Positions 7,472 through 16,440 are shown, numbered from the stretch's first letter. The stretch: DNA of 20,102 bases from an uncultured Caldilineales bacterium (GCA_937907455.1 CALESQ010000057.1:1-20102); one strand, 5' to 3'. Notes: generated by a model from the letters alone, not told the origin. Made by a program: numbers and translations.

Positions 7472-8719
7472 ATGCACGCGTTTGAACCTCATCCTGACAA
7501 CGGCGTCACCTCCTTAGGTTCTGCCGATCCGGCCTCTTTCTTCCATGCGGCGATTTCCACAGAACTGGCGGTCGCATTGTGGCGTTTGCCGGGCCATACC
7601 CATCCCCAGGGCGTGGTTGATCTATCCGACGAAGTGCGCCGCGGCGACATTCACTTCCAGACCGACCAACCTGCGTTTGTGTTCGCGCCCTTTTCCGCGG
7701 CATCAGGCAGCCAACCGCTGCACCTGCAAGCCGATGTGCGCCTTGCTGCCGATGGCCTGCATCCTCAGCAAAGCTTGTGGAATGGCCGTCAGCAGCGTTT
7801 TGATGCCTTCAATGCCCGCTTCCGCGCGCGGCATACAGCCAGCGACACCTTGACACCGCGCTGGCATCTTCCGGCGCGCCCGCTGCATCTGCATGACAGC
7901 ACCCTGGCCGAATATCGCCATCTGGTAGCCGAGGCCCTGCAATTTATCCTGGCAAACAATCTGAAAAAGGTAGTGGTGTCGCGCACCACCTCGGTGCCCC
8001 TGCCCGCGGGCTTTGATCCTATGGCCCTGTTTACCACACTGTGCCAACGCTATCCCATGGCTTTTGTCTCGCTGGTAGCTGTGCCGGGCGTGGGCACATG
8101 GATCGGCGCCAGCCCGGAGATGCTGCTAGCTACCGACCATCACGGCCTCAACACCGTGGCGCTGGCCGGCACCCAGGTGCATCCACCCGGCAGCCCGCTG
8201 GAGACCGTGCGCTGGAGCCACAAAGAGATCGAAGAGCAGGCGCTGGTCAGCGACTATATCCGTGCCTTTTTCCGCGGCGTGGGGGTGACGCCTGTACACG
8301 AAGCCGGGCCACGCACCATTGCCGCGGGCAACGTAGTGCATCTACGCACCGATTTCCGCGTAGAGCTGCCTCGGCCCGCGTGGCTGGCATTAGCCGACCG
8401 GGTGCTGCACGAGCTGCATCCCACCTCGGCGGTGTGCGGTATGCCCAAAGACAAGGCGCTGGCCTTCATTCTGGCCCATGAAGGCTACGACCGCAGCTTC
8501 TACAGCGGCTACCTGGGGCCGATGCACCTCGACGGTGCGTCGCACCTCTTTGTAAACCTGCGCTGCATGCAGCTTGACCATCACTCAGCGCACCTGTACA
8601 TGGGCGGCGGCGTGACAGCAGATTCGCAGCCCGATGCAGAATGGCGCGAAACCCAATGGAAAGCCGACACCTTGTTGGCCGCGCTATATCCTGAGCGCAC
8701 CGCGGCGGGGGGATCATGA
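7472..8719 (+). CDS. menF: Isochorismate synthase MenF
   Basis: A 415-residue enzyme of the chorismate-utilising family that converts chorismate to isochorismate, the first committed step to menaquinone. The variable N-terminal part covers about 1-140 and the catalytic domain about 145-405. Visible signatures are the general-base lysine in LKKVVVSR (Lys166), GASPEMLL (212-219), ALAGT (230-234), HPTSAVCGMPK (316-326), HEGYDRSFYSGYLG (336-349) and the Mg-binding region GGGVTADSQPDAEWRETQWK (378-397, Glu390/Glu393). Sequence alone does not fully separate it from salicylate-type or entC-type isochorismate synthases, but the following menD overlaps it by 4 nt (ATGA at 8716-8719), which fixes the pathway. 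It starts 3 nt after the PAC2 gene with only a weak ribosome-binding site, suggesting translational coupling. Confidence 0.93.
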   Translation: MHAFEPHPDNGVTSLGSADPASFFHAAISTELAVALWRLPGHTHPQGVVDLSDEVRRGDIHFQTDQPAFVFAPFSAASGSQPLHLQADVRLAADGLHPQQSLWNGRQQRFDAFNARFRARHTASDTLTPRWHLPARPLHLHDSTLAEYRHLVAEALQFILANNLKKVVVSRTTSVPLPAGFDPMALFTTLCQRYPMAFVSLVAVPGVGTWIGASPEMLLATDHHGLNTVALAGTQVHPPGSPLETVRWSHKEIEEQALVSDYIRAFFRGVGVTPVHEAGPRTIAAGNVVHLRTDFRVELPRPAWLALADRVLHELHPTSAVCGMPKDKALAFILAHEGYDRSFYSGYLGPMHLDGASHLFVNLRCMQLDHHSAHLYMGGGVTADSQPDAEWRETQWKADTLLAALYPERTAAGGS

Positions 8720-10467
8720 CCGCGACTTCGCCCCAGGCAACGCGCGCCGCGCTGCTGGCCGCGCTGGTCCGCTATTGCGTTGACAAGGGGATCAACCACG
8801 CCGTAATTGCCCCCGGCTCGCGCTCCGCGCCGCTCACGGCCGCACTCGTGACTGAACCGGGCCTGCACTGCCTGATGATACCCGACGAGCGCGCCGCGGG
8901 CTATGTAGCACTCGGCCTGGCCCAACAAAGCGGCCAACCCGTGATGCTGGTATGCACTTCTGGCACAGCCGCGCTGAACTTTGCCCCGGCGGTGGCCGAA
9001 GCCCACTATCAGGGTGTGCCCCTGCTGGTACTCACCGCCGACCGACCGCCGGAATGGGTGGACCAGCAGGATAATCAGGCTATCCATCAAACAAGGCTAT
9101 ACGAACCGCACCTGCGCGCAGGCTATCAATGGCCCACAGACTGGAGCCATGCCGACGCCCGCTGGCACGTGCAACGCACGTTGGATGAAGCCATCGAGCT
9201 GAGCCGCGGCATGTTGCCGGGGCCGGTGCATATCAATGTACCCTTGCGTGAACCGCTCTACCCCGCGCTGGCAGGCGAGGCATGGTCACCCACGCCTGCG
9301 CTGCCACTACGTCATTGGTTGCCTGCCGAAACGCAACTAAGCCCCACCGGCTGGCAAGCATTGTTGGATGGCTGGCAAAGCGCCGTGCGCAAGCTGATTG
9401 TGGTGGGCCTGCATCCGCCTGACGCAGACTTGCAGGCCGCCGTTGCCACGCTGGCAACACGTCCTGATGTAGCCGTGCTGGCCGATGTCACCGCCAACCT
9501 CTTCAGCCGCGATCTGGCCGTATACGGTGATGCCTTGCTGGACAGCGCCGATGCCGCCACTCGTCGCGCCCTCGCCCCCGATCTGGTGATCAGCCTGGGC
9601 GGGCCGATCACCTCCAAGGCGCTGCGCAGCCTGCTGCGAGAGCATCCACCGGCGCAGTTGTGGCGCGCTCAGCCCGCAGGCACACCCCCCGATACTTTTC
9701 AGCGGCTGACGCACGTTGTCCCTCTCACACCAGGCGCGCTCTGCCGCGGCCTCGCCAAGCGCATACCGGCGGCTTCACCCGTGGCCGTCTACGCTGCGCA
9801 CTGGCGCACGCTGGATGCTGCAGCGGCCACCGCCATCGCCGACGTCGCTGCTCCAGTCTGGGGCGAATTAAGCGCCTTTCGCCGCGTGGTGCAGGCCTTG
9901 CCTGCGGCCAGCGGTGTGCAAATCGGCAACAGCATGAGCATCCGCTATGCGAACCTGCTCGCTGCCTCACTGCCATCTGCGCTGCACCGCATAGACAGCA
10001 ACCGTGGCACCAGCGGCATTGACGGCACACTCAGCACCGCGGTGGGTGCGGCACTCGCCCGCCACAGCCTGATGACCCTGCTTGTTGGCGATCTGGGCTT
10101 TTTCTACGACCGCAACGGCCTTTGGCACAGTCACCTGCCCGCCACACTGCGCATTGTGCTCTTCAACAATCACGGCGGCGGCATTTTCGACATCATTGAC
10201 GGCCCCAACCGCCTGCCCACCGAACTGCATCGCACTTGGTTCCTGACCCCGCAGCCGCTCACTGCGGCGCGGCTGGCCGCAGATCACGGCCTGGCCTATC
10301 ATCATGCAAGCAATGCAACCGCGTTGGAGGAGGCATTAGCCGGCTTTTTTGCTGACCAGCCGCGGGCCGCGCTGCTGGAGATCGAAACCGACATGGCCGA
10401 GAACAGCGCCTTGTTTCGCCGTGTCAAAACCACCCTGGCAGCCCTACGCCTGCCTGATACCCTATGA
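8716..10467 (+). CDS. menD: SEPHCHC synthase MenD (thiamine-diphosphate enzyme)
   Basis: A 583-residue thiamine-diphosphate enzyme that joins isochorismate and 2-oxoglutarate to give 2-succinyl-5-enolpyruvyl-6-hydroxy-3-cyclohexene-1-carboxylate. The N-terminal Pyr-type domain shows APGSRSAPL (32-40) and the cofactor-activating Glu58 in PDERAAGYVALGLA. The central domain is less conserved. The C-terminal PP-type domain has NRGTSGIDGTLSTAVGAA and the metal and diphosphate site GDLGFFYDRNGL followed by NNHGGGIFD. Length is normal for the family. The ATG overlaps the menF stop, with a G-rich GGGGGGA just ahead as ribosome-binding site. The stop is followed at once by the menB ribosome-binding site, so menF-menD-menB form a tight unit. 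Confidence 0.97.
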   Translation: MTATSPQATRAALLAALVRYCVDKGINHAVIAPGSRSAPLTAALVTEPGLHCLMIPDERAAGYVALGLAQQSGQPVMLVCTSGTAALNFAPAVAEAHYQGVPLLVLTADRPPEWVDQQDNQAIHQTRLYEPHLRAGYQWPTDWSHADARWHVQRTLDEAIELSRGMLPGPVHINVPLREPLYPALAGEAWSPTPALPLRHWLPAETQLSPTGWQALLDGWQSAVRKLIVVGLHPPDADLQAAVATLATRPDVAVLADVTANLFSRDLAVYGDALLDSADAATRRALAPDLVISLGGPITSKALRSLLREHPPAQLWRAQPAGTPPDTFQRLTHVVPLTPGALCRGLAKRIPAASPVAVYAAHWRTLDAAAATAIADVAAPVWGELSAFRRVVQALPAASGVQIGNSMSIRYANLLAASLPSALHRIDSNRGTSGIDGTLSTAVGAALARHSLMTLLVGDLGFFYDRNGLWHSHLPATLRIVLFNNHGGGIFDIIDGPNRLPTELHRTWFLTPQPLTAARLAADHGLAYHHASNATALEEALAGFFADQPRAALLEIETDMAENSALFRRVKTTLAALRLPDTL

Positions 10468-10478
10468 GGAGTGCTTCT

Positions 10479-11303
10479 ATGACCGAAACGCTGCAATGGC
10501 AAACGATTAAAGAATACCAGGAAATCCTGTTCCAGTTCTATGACGGCATCGCCAAAATCACCATCAACCGACCCGAAAAGCGCAATGCCTTTACCCCGCT
10601 CACCGTGCAGGAGATGATTGATGCGATGGTGATTTGCCGCGAAGACCCGGCGATTGATGTCGTTATCCTGACCGGTGCGGGCGATCTGGCCTTTTGCAGC
10701 GGCGGCGATCAGAGTGTGCGCGGCGTGGGTGGTTATGTCGGCAAGGACAAGGTGCCGCGGCTGAACGTGCTCGACCTGCAAAAGCTGATCCGCTCGATCC
10801 CCAAAGCGGTGATTGCGATGGTGGCGGGCTATGCCATCGGCGGCGGGCATGTGCTGCATGTGGTGTGCGACCTGACGATTGCCGCGGAAAACGCCCGCTT
10901 CGGCCAGACCGGCCCCAAAGTGGGCAGCTTCGATGGCGGCTTTGGCGCGTCGTATCTGGCGCGTGTCGTCGGCCAGAAGAAAGCGCGCGAGATTTGGTAT
11001 CTGTGCGACCAATACGACGCCGCGGATGCCCTGCAAATGGGGTTGGTCAACAAAGTAGTGCCGCTGGATCAGCTCGAAGCCACCACAGTGGCGTGGTGTC
11101 GCAAGATCCAGGAGAAAAGTCCGCTCTCCATTCGCATGTTGAAATCCTCTTTCAACGCCGAATTGGATGGGCAAGCCGGCATTCAGGAGCTGGCCGGCAA
11201 CGCCACGCTGCTCTATTACCTGTCCGAGGAAGCGCAGGAAGGCCGCAACGCCTACGTCGAAAAACGCAATCCCGATTTCGGCAAGTTTCCGAAGTTTCCG
11301 TGA
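10479..11303 (+). CDS. menB: 1,4-Dihydroxy-2-naphthoyl-CoA synthase MenB
   Basis: A 274-residue crotonase-fold enzyme that closes the second ring of the naphthoquinone from o-succinylbenzoyl-CoA. It has the oxyanion-hole segments SGGDQ (74-78) and AIGGGH (119-124), Asp152 in GSFDGGFG, the C-terminal Tyr247 and the diagnostic tail EGRNAYVEKRNPDF. Gln143-Thr144-Gly145 and Trp173 match the bicarbonate-binding residues of type I MenB (E. coli type) and not the Asp of type II enzymes (mycobacterial type), so catalysis should depend on bicarbonate. The start at 10479 is chosen because GAGGAG at 10465-10470, overlapping the menD stop, is correctly spaced. An in-frame ATG five codons earlier overlaps menD and is less likely. 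Confidence 0.97.
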   Translation: MTETLQWQTIKEYQEILFQFYDGIAKITINRPEKRNAFTPLTVQEMIDAMVICREDPAIDVVILTGAGDLAFCSGGDQSVRGVGGYVGKDKVPRLNVLDLQKLIRSIPKAVIAMVAGYAIGGGHVLHVVCDLTIAAENARFGQTGPKVGSFDGGFGASYLARVVGQKKAREIWYLCDQYDAADALQMGLVNKVVPLDQLEATTVAWCRKIQEKSPLSIRMLKSSFNAELDGQAGIQELAGNATLLYYLSEEAQEGRNAYVEKRNPDFGKFPKFP

Positions 11304-11307
11304 GGAA

Positions 11308-11437
11308 GTAGACAAGTACGCCGAAGGCGGGTAGACAAGTACACAAGTATTTGGACGGGCAAGTAGACAAGTGCGCCGAAGGCGAGTAGACAAGTATACA
11401 AGTATTTGGACGGACAAGTAGACAAGTATACAAGTAA
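11308..11437. repeat. 55-bp tandem repeat containing inverted octamers
   Basis: Two complete 55-bp units (11308-11362, 11363-11417) and a partial third (11418-11437). Each begins GTAGACAAGT, contains a CGCCGAAGGCG mini-hairpin and ends with TTTGGACGG plus a few bases. The units differ at a handful of positions. TAGACAAG occurs at 11309, 11332, 11364, 11387 and 11419, the reverse complement of the CTTGTCTA octamer that fills 11458-11633, so the two halves of the menB-menC gap are mutually complementary and could pair in RNA or as a cruciform. The first 28 bases nearly match 5308-5335. Confidence 0.9.
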
Positions 11438-11457
11438 GATCGCCCCTACTGCTACGC

Positions 11458-11633
11458 CTTCCCTGCTTCCCTGCTTATCTACTTGTCTACTTGTCTACTT
11501 ATCTACTTATCTACTTGTCTACTTATCTACTTGTCTACTTGTCTACTTGTCTACTTGTCTACTTGTCTACTTGTCTACTTCCCTCCTTGTCTACTTGTCT
11601 ACTTCCCTCCTTGTCTACTTGTCTACTTGTCTA
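11458..11633. repeat. Octamer array, 22 units in register (CTTGTCTA consensus)
   Basis: Exactly 176 bases made of 22 consecutive octamers without a register slip. The main unit is CTTGTCTA, with variants CTTATCTA (five, clustered in the first third) and CTTCCCTC or CTTCCCTG (four, two at the start and two in the last third). It ends 9 bases before the menC ATG. The array has no stop in the menC frame, so an upstream open frame fused to menC is possible in principle, but the translated repeat (LVYLSTCL-type) has no family resemblance and is regarded as artefact. It occupies the place where the menC ribosome-binding site would be expected. Confidence 0.95.
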
Positions 11634-11642
11634 CCTCCGCCC

Positions 11643-12644
11643 ATGTTCTCCCCCCACCCCTACACCCTGCATTTCAAGCGCGCGGCGGCGACTTCGCGGG
11701 GATTGCTGCACACGCGCCCGGTGATTTTCATCCGCGCGACCCAGGATGACCGTGCGGGTTGGGGCGAATGTGGCCCAGTCCCCGGCTTGAGCCGCGACGA
11801 CCGTGCAGATTATGTCGAGCAGGTGCAGCAGGTGTGCGACGAGTTGAACCGCGGCGCGGCATGGCACGACCTTGACCTGCACGCCTGGCCCAGCATCGCC
11901 TTTGGCCTGGAAACGGCGCGGCTGGATGTGGCCAGCGGTGACCGCGGCGTGCTGTTCGACACCCCCTTTGCCCGCGGCGAAGCGGGTCTGGTCACGCACG
12001 GCCTGCTGTGGATGGATACCCCGGCGGGCCTGGTGCAGCAGGCCGCGGTCAAGGTGGCACAGGGCCATCGCGTGCTGAAGCTGAAAGTCGGCGCGCTGCC
12101 ACTGGCCGAGGAAGTCAACCTGCTGCGGACGTTACGCCAACGGTGGCCCGCGGATCAGATTGAATTGCGCCTGGACGCCAACGGCGCGTGGACAGCCGCC
12201 GAAGCGCGCCGTGCCCTGCACGCCTTCGCGCCGTTCGCGATTGCCTGGCTGGAACAGCCCATCGCCCCAGGGCAAGCTGAGGCGCTGGCGACTTTATGCG
12301 CGGAGACGCCGATCCCGCTGGCGCTGGACGAAGAGCTGATCCACGCCGACGATCCTGCCGCGCTGCTGGCGCAGATCCAGCCGCAACATATCGTCCTGAA
12401 GCCCTCGCTGCTGGGTGGCCTGGCCGCGTGCGAACGCTGGATTGCCGCAGCCGCCACGCGCGGCATCGGCTGGTGGATCAATTCGCTGCTGGAGAGCAAT
12501 ATCGGTCTGAACGCCCTCGCCCAGTGGTTGAGCGCGCTGCCCGACACGCGCATCCACGGCATCGGCACGGGGCAACTTTTCAGCAACAACGTGCCGCCCG
12601 CGTTTGAGCTGCGCGGGGGAGCGTTATGGCGAGTTTCATCGTAA
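11643..12644 (+). CDS. menC: o-Succinylbenzoate synthase MenC
   Basis: A 333-residue enolase-superfamily enzyme that dehydrates SHCHC to o-succinylbenzoate. The barrel domain shows the full catalytic set: Lys146-x-Lys148 in VLKLKVG, metal ligands Asp178 (LRLDANG), Glu204 (WLEQP) and Asp229 (ALDEE), and the second base Lys253 (IVLKPSLLGG). The N-terminal capping domain (about 1-95) has the usual RGLLHTRPVIFI and GWGECGP-like segments. The ATG at 11643 fits the family N-terminus (HPYTLHFKRAAATSRG). No Shine-Dalgarno is visible because the leader is the octamer array and a CCTCCGCCC stretch, so initiation is unusual, leaderless or weak. It continues the menF-menD-menB block after a 339-base gap. 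Confidence 0.95.
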   Translation: MFSPHPYTLHFKRAAATSRGLLHTRPVIFIRATQDDRAGWGECGPVPGLSRDDRADYVEQVQQVCDELNRGAAWHDLDLHAWPSIAFGLETARLDVASGDRGVLFDTPFARGEAGLVTHGLLWMDTPAGLVQQAAVKVAQGHRVLKLKVGALPLAEEVNLLRTLRQRWPADQIELRLDANGAWTAAEARRALHAFAPFAIAWLEQPIAPGQAEALATLCAETPIPLALDEELIHADDPAALLAQIQPQHIVLKPSLLGGLAACERWIAAAATRGIGWWINSLLESNIGLNALAQWLSALPDTRIHGIGTGQLFSNNVPPAFELRGGALWRVSS

Positions 12645-12647
12645 GAA

Positions 12648-12698
12648 GTAAGGCGTAAGTAGTCAGCAGATCTCAAACAGTCACCGCTTACTCCTTAC
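12648..12698. other. Inverted repeat between menC and menE
   Basis: GTAAGGCGTAAG (12648-12659) and CTTACTCCTTAC (12687-12698) are complementary at 11 of 12 positions, with a 27-nt loop. No T-run follows on the plus strand, so it is not a standard terminator. It sits between the menC stop and the menE start and uses CTTAC words also seen in the repeat tract near 15.37 kb. Confidence 0.6.
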
Positions 12699-12724
12699 TC
12701 TTGACGACTTACACATCACTAGCA

Positions 12725-13864
<1,140 letters not shown>

Positions 13865-13997
13865 CAAGATATTGATGGGTTGACTACTCTGCCATGCTGG
13901 TTCGGATTAAAGCCGGCACACGGCTCAACTGACAGCCTGCCCGCCCTGCTTGCGCATCCCACAGCGTTCCCCCTCATCGGGTCACGCTTTCACCTGC

Positions 13998-15245
13998 TCA
14001 TCTGCCCAGCAAATCCTGCAACAGCGGGGCGTGAATCTCCACTGCATCCGCGCCCGCAAAGGCGGCAAAGCTATCCAACCCGCGGCGCAGAGCCAGAGCA
14101 AAGCCGGGGTCATCCGCCGGGGCATGATCTTCCAGCCAAAAGCCCTGGATGTGCAGCACCTTACTGCGTCGCTCCAGCTTGGGATCAAGCCGCGCCACCA
14201 GCCGATCACCGTAGAGGATAGGCAGCACGTAGTAGCCCCAGCGACGTTTGGCCGCGGGTACGTAGACTTCCCATTTGTAATCGAAATCGAAGAGCCGGGC
14301 GGCGCGGCCGCGCGCGCTCACCATATCAAGCGGTGCGAGAAACACGGCTTCATCGAAGGTGGTGCTGTTAAGCGGTTGCCACGCCGCGGGAGTTTCTCCT
14401 GCGGCCAGTGCCGCCAGCAACGGCGCATCTTCGGCCAGCAGCAGCAGCCGGTCACGTTGCCCCTCCACGCGTACAGCAAGAGCCGTGCCTTGTTGCTGCA
14501 AATCCTGCACCAGCGCCTTCGCATCCTGTATGCTGATCGTTCGTCGCAGATAAGGGTAGAGGCTGTTGCGCAAGGTCCCCTCGCGCAGCAGGCCATACAA
14601 CGCAATCGCTTTACGCACGAAATAGCGGGTGGCCGCGGCCTCATCGGCTATGGTGTTAAGATGCGGCGGTGCTACCCGCTCGCTAAGATCATAGACCCGA
14701 TCGAAACCGGCGCGACGGGTAATCATCACTTCGCCCGTTATCCATAGCGCAAAAAGCGCCAGCGCCGTGTCTTTGCGGCCCCGATAGCTGCTCACACGCG
14801 TGTTGCCGTTGAAATCGCGGTTGCCCAGCGGCCCATGTGTGCGCAGTGCAGTACGTACCTCATCGGCCACAGCGGCGTGCATCTGCAACCACTCGGCCCA
14901 GTGGCCCTCACGTGCGGCCAGCGCCATGGGCACGCGCCAATAGGGAAGCTCTGTCATAGGGTAAAGAAAGAGCCAACCGCCGTAATCAAAAAACCGACGC
15001 TGCTCATAGGTCGCCTGATGCAGCAGGTCGGGGTGATAGCCATGCACGCGGCCCCACAAAGCAATATCCTGGCTGCGCGCCACCACCGTGAGCGGGTCAA
15101 GCTGAAGCCCCTCCATCGTGGTGATGGCCTCAATCACACCGGCAAGGCCCTGCCATCGTCGTCCGGGCCAAAGTCCCTGTCGGCCTAGCACAAAGCGTCG
15201 CGCTGTGGCAGGGGAAATAATTAGATCAGCAGAGACGGATTTCAT
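13998..15245 (-). CDS. YcaQ/AlkX-like winged-helix DNA glycosylase
   Basis: A 415-residue protein of the HTH_42 (YcaQ/AlkZ) family, whose studied members remove alkylated bases and unhook interstrand crosslinks. Winged-helix segments span the protein. The N-terminal segment GLQLDPLTVVARSQDIALWGR holds Gln48-Leu49-Asp50, the Q-x-D catalytic motif of the YcaQ/AlkX branch; the AlkZ antibiotic-resistance branch has Q-x-Q. The C-terminal part (about 335-400: FDYKWEVYVPAAKRRWGYYVLPILYGDRLVARLD) is also characteristic. Length matches the family. The ATG has AGGA just upstream with short spacing. It stands alone, convergent with menE and separated from yraN by a repeat tract. The family call is firm; the lesion specificity is inferred. 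Confidence 0.88.
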   Translation of the reverse strand: MKSVSADLIISPATARRFVLGRQGLWPGRRWQGLAGVIEAITTMEGLQLDPLTVVARSQDIALWGRVHGYHPDLLHQATYEQRRFFDYGGWLFLYPMTELPYWRVPMALAAREGHWAEWLQMHAAVADEVRTALRTHGPLGNRDFNGNTRVSSYRGRKDTALALFALWITGEVMITRRAGFDRVYDLSERVAPPHLNTIADEAAATRYFVRKAIALYGLLREGTLRNSLYPYLRRTISIQDAKALVQDLQQQGTALAVRVEGQRDRLLLLAEDAPLLAALAAGETPAAWQPLNSTTFDEAVFLAPLDMVSARGRAARLFDFDYKWEVYVPAAKRRWGYYVLPILYGDRLVARLDPKLERRSKVLHIQGFWLEDHAPADDPGFALALRRGLDSFAAFAGADAVEIHAPLLQDLLGR

Positions 15246-15270
15246 CTTATCCTGGAGGTGACGAGAGGAG

Positions 15271-15387
15271 AGTTGGGAGTTGAGAAGGGGAATTGAGAAT
15301 TGAGAATTGAGAAGGGGAGTTGAGAAGACAGAGTAGCGCAGTGACAGGCTGCTTATCTGCTTACTGCTTACTGTTTACTGGATACTG
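15271..15387. repeat. Heptamer repeat tracts (TTGAGAA and CTTACTG)
   Basis: In the gap between yraN and the YcaQ-like gene, TTGAGAA occurs at 15280, 15293, 15300, 15307 and 15320, partly in exact tandem and partly separated by GGGG-containing spacers. Further on are four heptamers in register, CTTACTG, CTTACTG, TTTACTG and GATACTG (15360-15387). The tract lies upstream of the minus-strand YcaQ-like gene and downstream of yraN, and no terminator or promoter was recognised within it. Confidence 0.85.
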
Positions 15388-15391
15388 CTCC

Positions 15392-15763
15392 CTACTCACC
15401 ACTCACTGCATCCTCGATATGGCGGAGTTCCTGCAGATGACCGATAACGTCCAGACTAATGGCTACCACATCCACGCGACGCGGGCCGTGCCATGCCTGC
15501 TGCGCGCAATAGATTTCGATAAGCTGCGCCAGCCGCGCTTGCTTCGCTGCGGTAAGCGACTCGTCGGCGCGGCCGTAGGCATCACCACGACGGGTACGCA
15601 CCTCCACAGCTACCAGACAATCGCCCTGCTGCATTACCAGGTCTAGCTCACCGCTACGCCCAGCGCGCCAATTGCGCGCCAGCAAGCGATAGCCCTTGCC
15701 AAGCAACAGATCAACGGCCAGTTGTTCGCCCCAATCACCGAGGCGACGACGTGATGTAGGCAT
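15392..15763 (-). CDS. yraN: YraN/UPF0102 family nuclease-fold protein
   Basis: A 123-residue member of the UPF0102 (YraN) family with a restriction-endonuclease-like fold. The core is Gly38-Glu39-x-Asp41, then a strand ending Glu54-Val55-Arg56, resembling a PD-(D/E)xK site with Arg at the usual Lys position. The N-terminal motif LGDWGEQLAVDLLLGKGYRLLARNWR is typical. The ATG at 15763 lies only 2 nt after the rnhB stop, so translational coupling is likely; a longer upstream extension in the same frame overlaps rnhB and lacks family resemblance. rnhB-yraN is a conserved gene pair. The cellular role of YraN is not established. Confidence 0.92.
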   Translation of the reverse strand: MPTSRRRLGDWGEQLAVDLLLGKGYRLLARNWRAGRSGELDLVMQQGDCLVAVEVRTRRGDAYGRADESLTAAKQARLAQLIEIYCAQQAWHGPRRVDVVAISLDVIGHLQELRHIEDAVSGE

Positions 15764-15765
15764 GA

Positions 15766-16419
15766 TCAGCCAGCAAAAAGATGCAATTGCAAGGCATGTA
15801 CTGGCGCGAAGCTGCGCCGATGCAAGGAACAGGGGCCGCAAACCTGCAAAGTCTGCCGATGCTGTGCAGTGCCATAGCCCTTGTGTTGCGCAAAGCCATA
15901 GCAAGGATACTCAGCATGCAGGTCAGCCATTAGCCGATCGCGCGTCACCTTAGCCAAAATAGAGGCCGCAGCGATAGAGAGTACCAGGCGGTCTCCGTGC
16001 GCCAAAGCCTGTTGCGGCAATGGCGATTCAGGCAGGCGCACATAGTCCAGCAGCAGGGCATCAGCAGGCACAGCCAAGGCAGCCAACGCCTGAAGCATGG
16101 CGCTGCGAGTGGCCGGGGCAATACCCTGCGCATCAATCTCAGGGGCAGAAACCACACCCACACCCCAGGCGCGCGCATGGTTCAGGATCACCTCGTAGCT
16201 ATGTGCGCGTGCTGCGGGCGACAGCAGCTTGGAATCGGCCACCCCTGCGAGCTGGTCCGCTATGGCGACCTGAGCAGGCAAAATTACCGCAGCAGCCACC
16301 ACCGGCCCGGCCCACGCCCCGCGTCCGGCCTCATCCAGCCCGGCCACTGCGCCATAACCGGCTTGCCACAAGGCCTGTTCGCGGGTCAGATCAGGGGCAG
16401 GATGGGCAGAGACACGCAC
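15766..16419 (-). CDS. rnhB: Ribonuclease HII
   Basis: A 217-residue RNase HII that cuts RNA in RNA-DNA hybrids and starts removal of single ribonucleotides from DNA. The catalytic acids are visible: Asp29 and Glu30 in LDEAGRGAWAGP, Asp125 in LLLDYV and Asp143 in HGD, followed by the conserved SIAAASILAKVTRDRLM and HKGYGT. The start is the GTG at 16419, because GGAGG (16426-16430) lies 6 nt upstream; a GTG at 16440 is in frame but lies ahead of that site. The ribosome-binding site directly abuts a T-run that follows a stem-loop, so read-through from rplS may be limited. Next gene yraN follows after 2 nt. Confidence 0.96.
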   Translation of the reverse strand: MRVSAHPAPDLTREQALWQAGYGAVAGLDEAGRGAWAGPVVAAAVILPAQVAIADQLAGVADSKLLSPAARAHSYEVILNHARAWGVGVVSAPEIDAQGIAPATRSAMLQALAALAVPADALLLDYVRLPESPLPQQALAHGDRLVLSIAAASILAKVTRDRLMADLHAEYPCYGFAQHKGYGTAQHRQTLQVCGPCSLHRRSFAPVHALQLHLFAG

Positions 16420-16440
16420 AAACAACCTCCAAAAAAGCAC

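Noticed and set aside
10302..11417. 371-codon antisense frame over menB
   Set aside because: menB is unmistakable on the other strand, and the antisense translation begins inside the repeat tract and shows no family motif.
11308..11633. CRISPR array
   Set aside because: The repeats are direct short tandems with no unique spacers of even length, and no cas genes are present.
11406..11642. N-terminal extension of MenC through the octamer array
   Set aside because: The extension is purely translated octamers (Leu, Val, Tyr, Ser, Thr, Cys). MenC family proteins begin near the ATG at 11643.
12701..12724. TTG at 12701 as the menE start
   Set aside because: No ribosome-binding site supports it, and the eight added residues show no resemblance to MenE; the ATG at 12725 is simpler.
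13865..13997. Bidirectional terminator between the convergent menE and YcaQ-like genes
   Set aside because: Only a 5-bp stem (AGCCG with CGGCT near 13911-13925) is visible and no T-run follows on either strand.
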